A stretch of DNA of 64,000 nucleotides from positions 372,001-436,000 of the forward strand of contig NZ_JAKELO010000002.1 of assembly GCF_028912405.1 (NCBI RefSeq), read 5' to 3'. The DNA comes from Methanogenium marinum (GTDB lineage: Archaea > Halobacteriota > Methanomicrobia > Methanomicrobiales > Methanomicrobiaceae). This document shows positions 36,001-44,809 of this stretch, in pieces (within the stretch, counting starts at the first letter, position 1; each line of letters begins with the position of its first letter). The notes beneath the pieces were generated by a model. It was not told the DNA's origin. It saw only the letters and a program-made list of their open reading frames with translations, and did no database searches. The position numbers and the translations under genes are program-made.

Positions 36001-39000
36001 TCATCTTTGGAAAGTGTCACTGTCCGGCTTGAAGTGTCGTAGCCAGCCAGTGCAACGGTGACATTGTAGGTTCCAACAGGTTTGCCCGTGAGGGTGATAT
36101 TCGTGAGTTTACTGGTGTCAGTGCCATTCAGGTAGACACTTGCTCCTGCCGGAACTGAATTCACATTGAGTGTTCCAAGCTGCTGTGCCAGAGTGAAACT
36201 CACATCTTCTGTTTCATCTTTGGAAAGTGTCACTGTCCGGCTTGAAGTGTCGTAGCCAGCCAGTGCAACGGTAACGTTGTAGGTTCCAACAGGTTTGCCA
36301 TCGAATGTGACATTCGTGAGTTCATCGGTATCAGTGCCATTCAGGTAGACACTTGCTCCTGCCGGAACTGAATTCACATTGAGTGTTCCAAGCTGCTGAA
36401 CCAGAGTGAAACTCACATATTTGGTTTCGTCTTTGGAAAGTGTCACTGTCCGGCTTGAAGTGTCGTAGCCAGCCAGTGCAACGGTAACGTTGTAGGTTCC
36501 AACAGGTTTGCCCGTGAGGGTGACATTCGTGAGTTCATCGGTATCGGTGCCGTTCAGGTAGACACTTGCTCCTGCTGGAACTGAATTCACATTGAGTGTT
36601 CCAAGCTGCTGAACCAGAGTGAAACTCACATATTTGGTTTCGTCTTTGGACAAGGTAACTGTCCGGCTTGAAGTGTCATAGCCAGCCAGTGCAACGGTGA
36701 CGTTGTAGGTTCCAACAGGTTTGCCCGTGAGGGTGACATTCGTGAGTTTACTGGTATCAGTGCCGTTCAGATACACCATGGCACCGGAAGGAGTCGAGTT
36801 TATCTGCAAACCTCCCATCTGATGAACCAGGTCAAAGAAGACCGGATTCGTTGCGTCATCTGTGACTGTTACCATATCATTTATTGCAGTCTCATAATCC
36901 TCGAGCACCACCGTCACATTATAGGTGCCGGTATCAAGACCGCTCAGCGTCATATTCGTAACTGAACCATTCAAAATACCGTCAAGGTAGATCTGAGCAC
37001 CGGAAGGAGTTGAGTTGATCTGCAAGCCTCCTGTCTGATGAACAAGATCGAAGAAGACCGGAGTCGTTGCGTCATCTGTAACTGTTATGGTATCATTTAT
37101 TCCAGTCTCGTAGTCATCGAGCACAACCGTCACATTGTAAGTACCGGTATCAAGACCGTTCAGCATTGTATTCGTGACTGAAGCATTCAGAATACCATCC
37201 AGATAGATGTCGGCAACTTCAGGGGTAGAGTTGATCTGAAGGTCTCCAGTCTGGTGAACGAGGTCGAAGGAGACAGGAGTCGGCGCATTGTTTGTGACAA
37301 TGACAGTCTCATTCATCGCGGTTTCGTAATCATCCAGGACAACGGTAACATTGTAGGTCCCGGTATCAAGATTATTCAGTGTTGTGTTCGTGGAACCACT
37401 CGAAGTGCTGTTAAGGAAGATCTCGGCACCTTCAGGGGTAGAGTTGATCTGAAGGTCTCCAGTCTGGTGAACGAGGCCGAAGGAGACAGGAGTCGTCACA
37501 TTGTTTGTGACGATGACAGTCTCATTTACCACAGTTTCGTAGTCATCCAGGACAACGGTAACATTGTAGGTTCCGGTATCAAGATCGTTCAGAGTTGTAT
37601 TCGTGAAACCACTCGAAGTGCTATTCAGGAAGATCTCGGCACCTCCAGGGGTAGAGTTGATCTGAAGATCTCCAGTCTGGTGAACGAGGCCGAAGGAGAC
37701 AGGAGTCGTCGCATTGTTTGTGACGATGACAGTCTCATTCATCGCGGTTTCGTAATCATCCAACACCACCGTAACATTGTAAGTCCCAGTGGCAAGATCG
37801 TTCAGGGTTGTATTCGTGGAACCACTCGAAGTGCCGTTAAGGAAGATCTCGGCACCTTCAGGGGTAGAGTTGATCTGAAGGTCTCCAGTCTGGTGAACGA
37901 GGCCGAAGGAGACAGGAGTCGTCGCATTGTTTGTGACGATGACAGTCTCATTTATTGCAGTCACGTAGTCATCCAGGACAACGGTAACATTGTAGGTTCC
38001 GGTATCAAGATTATTCAGGGTTGTATTCGTGAAACCACTCGAAGTGCCGTTCAGGTAGAGCTCGGCACCTTCAGGAGTAGAGTTAATCTGAAGACCACCA
38101 GTCTGGTGAACGAGGCCGAAGGAGACAGGAGTCGTCACATTGTTTGTGACGATGACAGTCTCATTTACCACAGTTTCGTAGTCATCCAGGACAACGGTAA
38201 CATTGTAGGTTCCGGTATCAAGATTATTCAGGGTTGTATTCGTGAAACCACTCGAAGTGCCGTTCAGGTAGATCTCGGCACCTTCAGGAGTAGAGTTAAT
38301 CTGAAGACCACCAGTCTGGTGAACGAGTCCGAAGGAGACTGGAGTCGTCACATTGTTTGTGACGATGACAGTCTCATTTACCACAGTTTCGTAGTCATCC
38401 AGGACAACGGTAACATTGTAGGTCCCGGTATCAAGATCGTTCAGGGTTGTGTTCGTGAAACCCCGCACAGTCCCGTTCAGGGAGATGCTCGCACCATCAG
38501 GCGTCGAGTTGATCTGCAAACCTCCCATCTCATGAACAAGGTCAAAGAACACATCCGTTGTCCCGCACTGCGATACGTTCACATATTCATTGGTCGCCGT
38601 GTAGTAGTCGTCCAACATCACCGTCACATTGTGATCGATATCGGGGAGAATATCTACCACCGTCGCATTCGTCTGCACCGAACAGTTCACCCCGTCGATC
38701 CAGATCCATCCGCCGTATGGGGTGGAATTGATCCGGATTTCTCCCATCACATCCGCAAACGGGGCAATGGTGTGCCAGTCCGAGAGCTCCTCAAGCCGTG
38801 CATAGACGTACTTCTCCACCGTGTTCACGCCGTTTGTGCCGGAAACTTCTCCCCACGTATCATCAGTGGTGTTCCACATGGTAAACGACGATTCATTGAG
38901 CCCGGCAACATCGGCATCGATATAGTTGACATTCAAAAGCATCCAGTCCGGTGCAGTGACATTCACAAAGTGGCTGATGTTTCTGTATCCCGCTGGGTCT

Positions 39001-40694
39001 GCCGTCTGAGTGCCGGTGGCACCGGAGATCTTCATCCCGCCACCGAAGGTGAATGAAACAGATGTATTCACCACATCCCTGAACGTGAGATTCGTGAAGC
39101 TGACGCCGGAGCACTCACCACTCACGAAGAAGTCGTCCCCGGCACTGGTATTCGCACTGATATCCAGAAATGCCACATCATCGGAGGAGGTAAGATAACA
39201 CCCGCCGGCATAAGCATCAGCGGTATTGTCTGTATAGGTGACATTGGAGATTTCGGCGTCCCCGGAACTGTAGAAGTAGGTGCCGCCTCCCACTTTCGTT
39301 GCGGCATTCCCGGTGTAGGTGGAATCAGTGATACGGGCGTAAGCGGAATTGTACCAGTAACATCCGCCACCGTTCTGGTCAGCAGTGTTATCGGTGTATG
39401 TAGTCTTGCTAATCGCTGCAGATGGTGAAGATGAGAAATAACATCCACCGCCGTACTGGGCAGTGTTCTCAGTGTAGGATGAATCGGTGACTTCTGCATT
39501 CGTTGACCCGCTTAAATAACATCCACCACCCCTCTGGTCAGCAGTGTTATCGGTGTATGTGGTCTTGCTAATCGCTGCAGATGGTGAAGATGAGAAATAA
39601 CATCCACCGCCGTACTGGGCAGTGTTCTCAGTGTAGGATGAACCAATGATTGCACCATTACCTGATTCCTCAAAATAACACCCACCTCCCCAGACTGAGG
39701 CAGTGTTATCGGTGTACGATGTATCAGTAATAGATGGATTGACAGATTTTGCAAAGTAACACCCACCTCCATAATTCGCGGAATTGTTCGTGAAGGTCGC
39801 ATCTGTCACAACAGCATTGTCGGCATTATAGTATGACACAGCGCCGCCTTTTGCATATGTACTGGAATTTGTTGCACAGTTATTCAGAAAGGTCGTACGG
39901 GTCAGGACAGAAGTCACAGAATCCCGAATATATACTCCCCCACCCCGGTACAAAGCTGAGTTATTCGTAAAGACCACGTCTGTCAGGTCAGGACTTGCGG
40001 AATAGGAGACAAACATCGCGCCGCCATGTTCCCCCGCACTATTGTTCACAAAGGTTGTGTCTTTCACCTCGAGGTCATCGACATATTTGATACTCACCGC
40101 ACCGCCGCTATCATCGCTGTCGGAAGTGGATACAACATTCCCGGAAAAGACACAATTGGTGATATTCAGGCCCTGAAGATGTGCATTACTGTCAGCGCTC
40201 CAGGCATAAACACCGGCACCATTGCCCGCATAGGTATTTTCAGAGATATTGAGGCCCTGAAGGGTGACATTATCTGCATTGATGGTGATCGCAGAGTCCG
40301 TATGTGAGGTGTTTGTCAGAAGTGGCCGGGACGGGGATCCGTCCCACTGCTGTATCGTGACATTTGCCGTGTCAATCGTGAACCCGCCTTCATAGGTGTG
40401 CCCCTCTGTCCCCCAGATTTGGATGGTGTCACCGGTGCCAATCTCGGGAATGGCTGATACATTGGAGTAGTTCCCACCTCCCCCGTCAATATGCGAAACA
40501 TTCCAGACCACAGGGTGGACGATTGGGATGGGGGGCAGAGGGGCAGATTCATCTCCTGGCACTGCCGATACCGGCATCACAACCGCACTACTAAAGAAAA
40601 TCAGTGCAATGAATAGAAAACAAACGAGCGATTTTCTCTGAAGGACAGATGATCGCAATACTATATAGTAAGATGATGTGGAGGGGGTACTCAT
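32817..40694 (-). CDS. Giant surface protein: beta-helix, PEGA repeats, PKD, cohesin-like
   Basis: A 2,625-codon frame encoding an exported protein. A signal/membrane segment lies at about residues 22-47. Residues about 60-560 form a parallel beta-helix with Pmp/NosD-like coils repeating GGG-YF and NTA motifs. About 21 PEGA-type repeats of 71 residues follow (about 649-2144), with cores such as GASVYLNGTDT and GTYNVTVALAGY. Then come a PKD domain (WNWSFGDGNHSANQNPVH) and two cohesin-like domains. After residue about 2535 the frame is wrong: the last about 80 residues (ending PWCGE) are out of frame. N-glycosylation sequons are very frequent. It is probably a cell-surface adhesin; function inferred only. 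Confidence 0.85.
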   Translation of the reverse strand: MSTPSTSSYYIVLRSSVLQRKSLVCFLFIALIFFSSAVVMPVSAVPGDESAPLPPIPIVHPVVWNVSHIDGGGGNYSNVSAIPEIGTGDTIQIWGTEGHTYEGGFTIDTANVTIQQWDGSPSRPLLTNTSHTDSAITINADNVTLQGLNISENTYAGNGAGVYAWSADSNAHLQGLNITNCVFSGNVVSTSDSDDSGGAVSIKYVDDLEVKDTTFVNNSAGEHGGAMFVSYSASPDLTDVVFTNNSALYRGGGVYIRDSVTSVLTRTTFLNNCATNSSTYAKGGAVSYYNADNAVVTDATFTNNSANYGGGCYFAKSVNPSITDTSYTDNTASVWGGGCYFEESGNGAIIGSSYTENTAQYGGGCYFSSSPSAAISKTTYTDNTADQRGGGCYLSGSTNAEVTDSSYTENTAQYGGGCYFSSSPSAAISKTTYTDNTADQNGGGCYWYNSAYARITDSTYTGNAATKVGGGTYFYSSGDAEISNVTYTDNTADAYAGGCYLTSSDDVAFLDISANTSAGDDFFVSGECSGVSFTNLTFRDVVNTSVSFTFGGGMKISGATGTQTADPAGYRNISHFVNVTAPDWMLLNVNYIDADVAGLNESSFTMWNTTDDTWGEVSGTNGVNTVEKYVYARLEELSDWHTIAPFADVMGEIRINSTPYGGWIWIDGVNCSVQTNATVVDILPDIDHNVTVMLDDYYTATNEYVNVSQCGTTDVFFDLVHEMGGLQINSTPDGASISLNGTVRGFTNTTLNDLDTGTYNVTVVLDDYETVVNETVIVTNNVTTPVSFGLVHQTGGLQINSTPEGAEIYLNGTSSGFTNTTLNNLDTGTYNVTVVLDDYETVVNETVIVTNNVTTPVSFGLVHQTGGLQINSTPEGAELYLNGTSSGFTNTTLNNLDTGTYNVTVVLDDYVTAINETVIVTNNATTPVSFGLVHQTGDLQINSTPEGAEIFLNGTSSGSTNTTLNDLATGTYNVTVVLDDYETAMNETVIVTNNATTPVSFGLVHQTGDLQINSTPGGAEIFLNSTSSGFTNTTLNDLDTGTYNVTVVLDDYETVVNETVIVTNNVTTPVSFGLVHQTGDLQINSTPEGAEIFLNSTSSGSTNTTLNNLDTGTYNVTVVLDDYETAMNETVIVTNNAPTPVSFDLVHQTGDLQINSTPEVADIYLDGILNASVTNTMLNGLDTGTYNVTVVLDDYETGINDTITVTDDATTPVFFDLVHQTGGLQINSTPSGAQIYLDGILNGSVTNMTLSGLDTGTYNVTVVLEDYETAINDMVTVTDDATNPVFFDLVHQMGGLQINSTPSGAMVYLNGTDTSKLTNVTLTGKPVGTYNVTVALAGYDTSSRTVTLSKDETKYVSFTLVQQLGTLNVNSVPAGASVYLNGTDTDELTNVTLTGKPVGTYNVTVALAGYDTSSRTVTLSKDETKYVSFTLVQQLGTLNVNSVPAGASVYLNGTDTDELTNVTFDGKPVGTYNVTVALAGYDTSSRTVTLSKDETEDVSFTLAQQLGTLNVNSVPAGASVYLNGTDTSKLTNITLTGKPVGTYNVTVALAGYDTSSRTVTLSKDETKDVSFTLAQQLGTLNVNSVPAGASVYLNGTDTSKLTNVTFDGKPVGTYNVTVALDGYDSASRTVTLSKDETEDVSFLLEHQVGTLNVNSVPEGASVYLNGTDTDEITNVTFDGKPVGTYNVTVALAGYDSASRTVTLSKDETEDVSFLLEHQVGTLQVNSIPSGASVYLNGTDTVFLTNVTLDDKPIGTYNVTVALAGYDSASRTVTLSKDETEDVSFTLAQQLGTLNVNSVPEGASVYLNGTATGSLTNVILDGKPVGTYNVTVALAGYDSASRTVTLSKDETEDVSFLLEHQVGTLQVNSIPSGASVYLNGTDTVFLTNVTLDDKPIGTYNVTVALAGYDSASRTVTLSKDETEDVSFTLAQQLGTLNVNSVPEGASVYLNGTATGSLTNVILDDKPIGTYNVTVALAGYDSASRTVTLAKDETEDVSFLLLQQVGTLRVSSTPANATILLDGEDTSEVTNTTLTDVSTGQYTITVEKSGYIIPTVRSVNVEKDDVTDVFFELTHDTGNIFVTSTPDEAWIWLDGCNTTVLTNTTLPDIPVGTHDIRLVKPLYYNTTIQSAIVSENQTENVFFTLTPTGSKPVPSFTATPVSGDAPLPVTFTDTSTGDPGLWNWSFGDGNHSANQNPVHIYTREGAYDVSLTVANSYGDATVTITDCVVVSGTPAVELIAPTGRIPANETAEFSVTADNLDTITELSFATTYDPALVTVEDIAPASLVQEADFEITIDNIQGLVTVELSDGEGITSDTAAPVADITFRATETIAGLRETAALTITDAKSQKSGQDFPVVREDGAINVEARTTIGAPNGTLPVESSKYLTVSASALNDVKNLSFIMEFNRTVMSVTDVRANGTISGLLVDSVIKNENGWLKVSATSPDTITGIESIPLIDISVHSNGLPGEYEIRLINPCWTRDNATYRFDDLKPGYISITPVHASLMDDQPVTVANMTFDDDTQEVSINLAENQNAISHRLTTQPFSYVTPALISPSGQTDWRMSPLNGPDECTGGRDWKHIRSLLTSVVMWAMFTTGISADISGSLSALTRPGHRAQCHHHPWCGE
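34262..38748 (-). repeat. Tandem 213-bp PEGA repeats
   Basis: About 21 in-frame units of 213 bases (71 codons). Two subfamilies exist: type A, with LQINSTPEGAEI and DDYETVVNETVIV (38540-36780), and type B, with LNVNSVPAGASVYLNGTDT and SRTVTLSKDET (36780-34690). The B units near 34790-35220 and 35220-35650 are a nearly identical duplicated pair of two units (426 bases). First and last units are divergent. Confidence 0.9.
39195..39800 (-). repeat. Beta-helix coil repeats
   Basis: Coding repeats of about 26-27 codons per coil, GGGCYF...S...TYTDNTA. A two-coil block of 159 bases is duplicated almost exactly: the same run beginning GTCTTGCTAATCGCTGCAG occurs at 39403 and 39562. This indicates recent slippage or unequal exchange within the gene. 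Confidence 0.8.
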
Positions 40695-40711
40695 ACAAAA
40701 ATATTCTCACA

Positions 40712-40740
40712 AATGTGTATAAACATATATATTTTTGCTT
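40712..40740 (-). promoter_or_regulatory. Promoter of giant surface protein gene
   Basis: On the minus strand AAAAATATATATGTTTATA (within 40738-40718) is a strong AT-rich box A about 30-40 bases before the ATG at 40694. The start codon itself is preceded by AATATTTTTGT with no ribosome binding site. Confidence 0.5.
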
Positions 40741-41288
40741 AGTTGCCGATCCAGACATCATGCATTCCATCCGGAGAGAGTATTATGATAATTATGGGAC
40801 CAAAGAACGGCATCCTGCACGAATCCCGGACAAAAAAATCCCGAAGCACATACGGGGAAAACATGGATTGTGTTTCCTGAAATCCGGATGAATACCTATT
40901 GACAATCAAAGCATTCCGGCATGGCAATCCAGCGCACACCAGAGCCGCATGTCAAAAATAGACCCAAGGCGGAATATTCCCTACCATAAGAAACAGAGTG
41001 ACATAACTATCCATGTTAGGAGGGAGGAGAAGGCAGGAACAGGTCTTTTCAGAGGGAAATTGTTCCCACCCTGCCACGGTAAAAATCATATTTTAAAATC
41101 ATATCCAAAAGACACCGGTCCTGTGGTATGTGGTCAGAAGGGGACCGTGTGTCTTCCAAAAAAGTATTCTAAAAAGTATTATTATTGATGGGATTGGTAT
41201 GGAAAGGGGGCCATGTATCCTTTTGTGTGCTGGCACAGAAGGAGGGAGGGCATGGCATCCTGCCTTTCACGAAATGGTGGGATAGTTT
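40741..41288. other. Non-coding stretch
   Basis: About 550 bases between the giant gene promoter and the end of the first secreted repeat protein. Short open frames occur on both strands, but none has protein-like composition or a start signal. I see no repeat copy or RNA gene here. Confidence 0.4.
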
Positions 41289-41927
41289 TTACTCAGTTGA
41301 AAGCTCGCCACGGTGTGAACCGTTCCCGGCATCTGCGGGACGGTTCTCCTGCATGAAGGTGTGGACAGCCTCGCGGTCACCATCTTCAATTGCAGTTTCA
41401 AGTGCGGTCGTGTCAACGCCGTTTGCCTGCATCTTCACGATCATTTCCTGCATATGTTCTTCATTCATTGCAGGCCGGTCTTCGTTCATTGCCGGTGCAT
41501 CGGCAGGTTTGTTTTCCTGAAGGAAGGCATGGGCAGATCCCTGGTCACCATCTTCAATTGCAGTTTCAAGGTCGGTCGTGTCAACGCCGTTTGCCTGCAT
41601 CTTCGCGATCATTTCCTGCATGCGTTCTTCGTTCATTGAAGATCGGTCTTCATTCTTTGCCGGTGCATCTGCAGGTTTGTTCTCCTGCAGGAAGGCACGG
41701 GCGGACACCTCGTCACCGTTCTCAATTGCGGTCTCAAGATCAGTTGTGTCAACGCCATTTGCCTGCATCTTCTCAATCATCTGCTGCATGTGCTCGCCGT
41801 CCTGCATGCCGCCGCGTCCCGCTCCGTCGCCTGCACCCATTGGTGCAGCCATCGCAGCGCAGACACAGAGCACAGCAAGGCCAGTCAGTGCAAATACAAA
41901 TTTACTGCTTTTCTTCATTTTTTTCAC
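41289..41927 (-). CDS. Secreted protein with three helical MQxxGVDTT repeats
   Basis: A 212-residue exported protein. The signal peptide is FVFALTGLAVLCVCAAMA after a lysine-rich start. Then come three repeats of about 53 residues, each with M-Q-x-MI-x-KMQANGVDTT, LETAIE(N/D)GD and AF/TF-L/MQENKPADA; the spacers are rich in Asn, Glu, Asp and Met. The repeats look like short helical hairpins and are Cys-free. A GGTGA ribosome binding site precedes the ATG. A one-repeat paralog is encoded at 42700-43146 with the same promoter. I do not recognise the family. Confidence 0.75.
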   Translation of the reverse strand: MKKMKKSSKFVFALTGLAVLCVCAAMAAPMGAGDGAGRGGMQDGEHMQQMIEKMQANGVDTTDLETAIENGDEVSARAFLQENKPADAPAKNEDRSSMNEERMQEMIAKMQANGVDTTDLETAIEDGDQGSAHAFLQENKPADAPAMNEDRPAMNEEHMQEMIVKMQANGVDTTALETAIEDGDREAVHTFMQENRPADAGNGSHRGELSTE

Positions 41928-41964
41928 CTGTTTTTCGGGTCAGGGCAAGGGGGTGGAACTCCTT

Positions 41965-42007
41965 CCCGGCCTCTGTTCATACGGTTCACGCAGAGGGGTA
42001 TAAATGC
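41965..42007 (-). promoter_or_regulatory. Shared promoter/leader of repeat protein, copy 1
   Basis: On the minus strand GCATTTATACCCCTC (box A at 42004-41999) is followed by GTGAACCGTATGAACAGAGG and CCGGG. The same sequence with few changes lies ahead of the paralog at 43194-43236. The conserved piece after the TATA box is about 25 bases and would be in the 5' untranslated leader, suggesting common regulation or a recent duplication that included the promoter. Confidence 0.65.
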
Positions 42008-42699
42008 ATAAAATGGAAGAGTGAGAACGATGGAACCAAATGGTTCAACGTTGGCACTTTCTGATTATAACTAACAGCCAGACAAATTCATTCACCGTCT
42101 GTCCGGATACACACTATTTTTTCACACAGGATACCTTGAGATTGAGAGACAAACCATCTTTTTCCATCTTTTTTTGCTCTCAGTGTCACTCATCACAAAG
42201 TGAACCAACACATTCACTGCGGCTTTGTTTTCAAATACAGAGAATATGGCAATGTAAAAATGGTATGCCAAAATCTCATTCATACCCCATCCTGCCGGGA
42301 AGACTGATATCACCTGCACCACCCGAATAGTTCAGAATCTGCATCTTATCTCTGTCTCTCATGCAGGTGATGACACGTTATTCCAAAGATTCTCACAATT
42401 CCCTTTCATGAAGAAGAAAAAGACGATACAAAAAAGGCAGACCCATCACCCGTTTATCTCAATAGTGCTGACGAATTTTTTTCTTAAAACAGCTCATCCT
42501 TTCAGAATTCGGCACATCTAAAAAAGAAGACGGGATGAATATCTGCACCAGCCCCGGTTGTGTGAACAGGGCCGGTGTCTTCCTCATCCAGTGGCTAATA
42601 ATTGTAATAGAAAGGGAGAGGTGGAACACACCCGTCTCAATTACTATATGGCGGGAGTGTTCATCAAATGTGGTATTCGCAAACCTGTTTCTATGGCAT
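42008..42699. other. Non-coding stretch between paralogs
   Basis: About 690 bases without a supported gene. The sequence is AT-rich. I looked for a third copy of the MQxxGVDTT repeat in all frames and saw none. Confidence 0.4.
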
Positions 42700-43146
42700 T
42701 TATTGCTGGGGAGGCAGGCCGTCCTGCCGTTCTCCAGCCCCACCGTTTGCGGGCTGGTTCTCCTGAATGAAGGCCATGAAAGCATCCATATCGCCGTCTT
42801 CAAGAGCCGCTTCGGCGTCAGTGGTATCAATGCCATCCGCCTGCATCATATCAAGCATCTCCTGAATCTGTTCAGCATCCATTTCAGGCATACCTTCAGG
42901 CGCCATGCCCTCCGGGGCGGAACTATCTGCCCCGATAGTATTCACGCTTTCATCAGCAGCCACTGTCTCATAGGAGACGGTACTGACGACTTCGGGTTCA
43001 TCAGCAGGCACCGTCTCATAGGAAACGGTACTGACGGACCCGATTTCATTGTCGTTGCCCATCACAAAGGGAAGAACAACTGCTGCACATACGCAGACCA
43101 CAGCAAGGCCGGCGATTGCAATCATTATTTGTGTGCTTTTTTCCAT
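42700..43146 (-). CDS. Secreted protein with one MQxxGIDTT repeat
   Basis: A 148-residue exported protein and paralog of 41289-41927. Signal or anchor segment IMIAIAGLAVVCVCAAVVLP; then a duplicated short motif VSTVSYETVPADEP / VSTVSYETVAADES; then a Met/Glu-rich linker and one copy of the helical repeat (IQEMLDMMQADGIDTTDAEA, LEDGDMDAFMAFIQENQPA). Unlike the paralog it keeps only one repeat and adds the SYET motif. Function unknown. Confidence 0.72.
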   Translation of the reverse strand: MEKSTQIMIAIAGLAVVCVCAAVVLPFVMGNDNEIGSVSTVSYETVPADEPEVVSTVSYETVAADESVNTIGADSSAPEGMAPEGMPEMDAEQIQEMLDMMQADGIDTTDAEAALEDGDMDAFMAFIQENQPANGGAGERQDGLPPQQ

Positions 43147-43193
43147 AACAGGGACTCCTTATATTATATCCATTTCAGGCGGGGATGTATCGT

Positions 43194-43236
43194 CCCGGCC
43201 TCTGTTCATACGGTTCACCGGGAGAGGGATAAATGC
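43194..43236 (-). promoter_or_regulatory. Shared promoter/leader of repeat protein, copy 2
   Basis: GCATTTATCCCTCTCCCGG (box A near 43234-43229) followed by GTGAACCGTATGAACAGAGG and CCGGG, matching 41965-42007 at nearly every position. The distance to the ATG at 43146 is similar to that in the paralog. Confidence 0.65.
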
Positions 43237-43683
43237 GAAGAATAGCGGAGATTCTACGAATAAACCACAGGGTTGCATGGTATATCAGACGGTGTTATCC
43301 GGCACAGGCACTGACGCCAGGACGAAAATCATCCGACAATACCCATTTTTTTACCGGTTGCGTCAGTAGTGGGGTACAATGAGAGACACACTGCATGAAA
43401 ATCCGGATGAAATTGTTTCCTCCATTGAGGTATCGGAAAACGGTCCCTCCATTGCACACAACATAAAACGCCTCTGAAACTCGAAGGGGTGCCAATAGCA
43501 AAACCACATCAACCATGATACTCTGCCGCTGTATAACCAATTGAAGAACAAACCGTTCTGCACATGACGGGAGCCACTATTCCAAGAAGTTTGAGGATGA
43601 GGATAAGAACTGAACAGGAGGGTCATATTTATTTGAGACCATGCCCTTTCCTGTTTTTTACGAGGAATTATTAAAAATTCAGG
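43237..43683. other. Non-coding stretch
   Basis: About 450 bases upstream of the repeat-protein promoter and downstream of the flavin/ferredoxin gene. I see no gene, RNA or repeat that I can support. Confidence 0.35.
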
Positions 43684-44334
43684 TCATCGCCGGTATTTGA
43701 CCGCTTCCTCCGGACAGATTTCACTGCACATACCGCATTCAAGACAGACACACTCATTGATTCTGTAAGGAGTGCCCTCCTCGATTGCATCTTCCGGGCA
43801 GATTTCCTGACACTGTCCGCACTCGATACATGCGTCAGATATGTAATATGCAGATTTTTCCGGTTCTTTCCCACCAAACCCAAATCTGAGTCGTTTTGGT
43901 TTGGGTGTCGAGAGGTCAAATATCTCTCCTGCGCCCGCATCAATATAAAATACCTCAAGAATGGAGACAGCATCGCCATACATCTCTTTGATATGGGGAT
44001 TTTTGTCCAGTACGGACATCCTTACCTCCGTTTCTGCCTTTTTTGCACAGCCCTTTGCCCGTACGGAAATGTAATCCTTATTCATGCCCGAAATTGCAAT
44101 TTCAGGATTTTTCATGAGCTGTTTATAGAAATGCTTCCCTCGTGCGGTCAGGAAATAAATCGCGTCCCCCCTGATATCCATCAGGTCAATAATCCTGACT
44201 TCAGGTTTATTGTTGTCACATGTCGCAAAACAGAGATCACGTATCTCATGCATGAGTTCAAACGCCCTCTCTTTTATTTCGTCATTCGTGGCATCCGGTT
44301 TTAAACCCGCAATTCCAGTCTCATCTTCAGACAA
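43684..44334 (-). CDS. PNPOx-like flavin protein fused to 2x[4Fe-4S] ferredoxin
   Basis: A 216-residue protein. Residues about 15-150 form a pyridoxamine-phosphate-oxidase-like split barrel (FATCDNNKPEVRIIDLMDI, GDAIYFLTARGKHFYKQL), which normally binds FMN or F420; residues about 165-216 form a ferredoxin with CIECGQCQEICPE and CLECGMCSEICPE. The combination suggests an electron-transfer flavoprotein or reductase. It has no obvious operon partner. The start MSEDETGIAGL has upstream sequence ending GAGTGAATTGTC. Confidence 0.8.
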   Translation of the reverse strand: MSEDETGIAGLKPDATNDEIKERAFELMHEIRDLCFATCDNNKPEVRIIDLMDIRGDAIYFLTARGKHFYKQLMKNPEIAISGMNKDYISVRAKGCAKKAETEVRMSVLDKNPHIKEMYGDAVSILEVFYIDAGAGEIFDLSTPKPKRLRFGFGGKEPEKSAYYISDACIECGQCQEICPEDAIEEGTPYRINECVCLECGMCSEICPEEAVKYRR

Positions 44335-44809
44335 TTCACTCCCTCATACGGAAAACAGTGATATTCTGTATTAAAAGTATGCCCGGACAGTTATTCAGGC
44401 GTCAAACCATGCTGGGACAGGGAACCATTACGACGGGAAATACGACGAGAAATGAGGGAATAAAAATAACTGAAGTGGGAGGGACAGGCCGTATCAAACC
44501 CCCGAAACCCGGAAACCACCCCCAGTCTCATACCTCTGTAAAAGAGATATTACAGCCTGTTTTTACAGAGACCCGGTAGCCACAGCCGGAGGTGCAGGAT
44601 GCGGGTGTCACACACCTACCTTCAGCCATGTTATAGATGGAGATCTGTGTATTCAGCGCCCCGTCCTCTAATCAAAAAGGTGTATGCAAAAAAAGGATAG
44701 ATGGAAAGACAGCAGCCACATTACCATGTCTGAATACCGGACCCCGGAAACACGAACCATAACGGATGGAATGCATCAAAACCCCGGTCACAAGAGTCGG
44801 TTCAATTCT
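44335..44809. other. Non-coding stretch with hairpin
   Basis: About 475 bases without a supported gene. The main element is a 10-base perfect stem CTCTGTAAAA (44534-44543) / TTTTACAGAG (44561-44570) with a 17-base loop. Downstream sequence leads into the decayed hicA and the transposase fragment. Confidence 0.45.

Noticed and set aside
34262..38748. Regular DNA repeats that could be mistaken for a CRISPR array
   Set aside because: The 213-base period is in frame with a single long coding sequence and there are no variable spacers or cas genes.
37254..39056. 600-codon open frame on the plus strand
   Set aside because: It lies antisense to the PEGA repeats; its length follows from the repeat composition and its translation is itself a repetitive mirror without start signal.
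40649..40891. 80-codon plus-strand frame upstream of the giant gene
   Set aside because: It covers the promoter region of the giant gene in antisense and its sequence is not protein-like.
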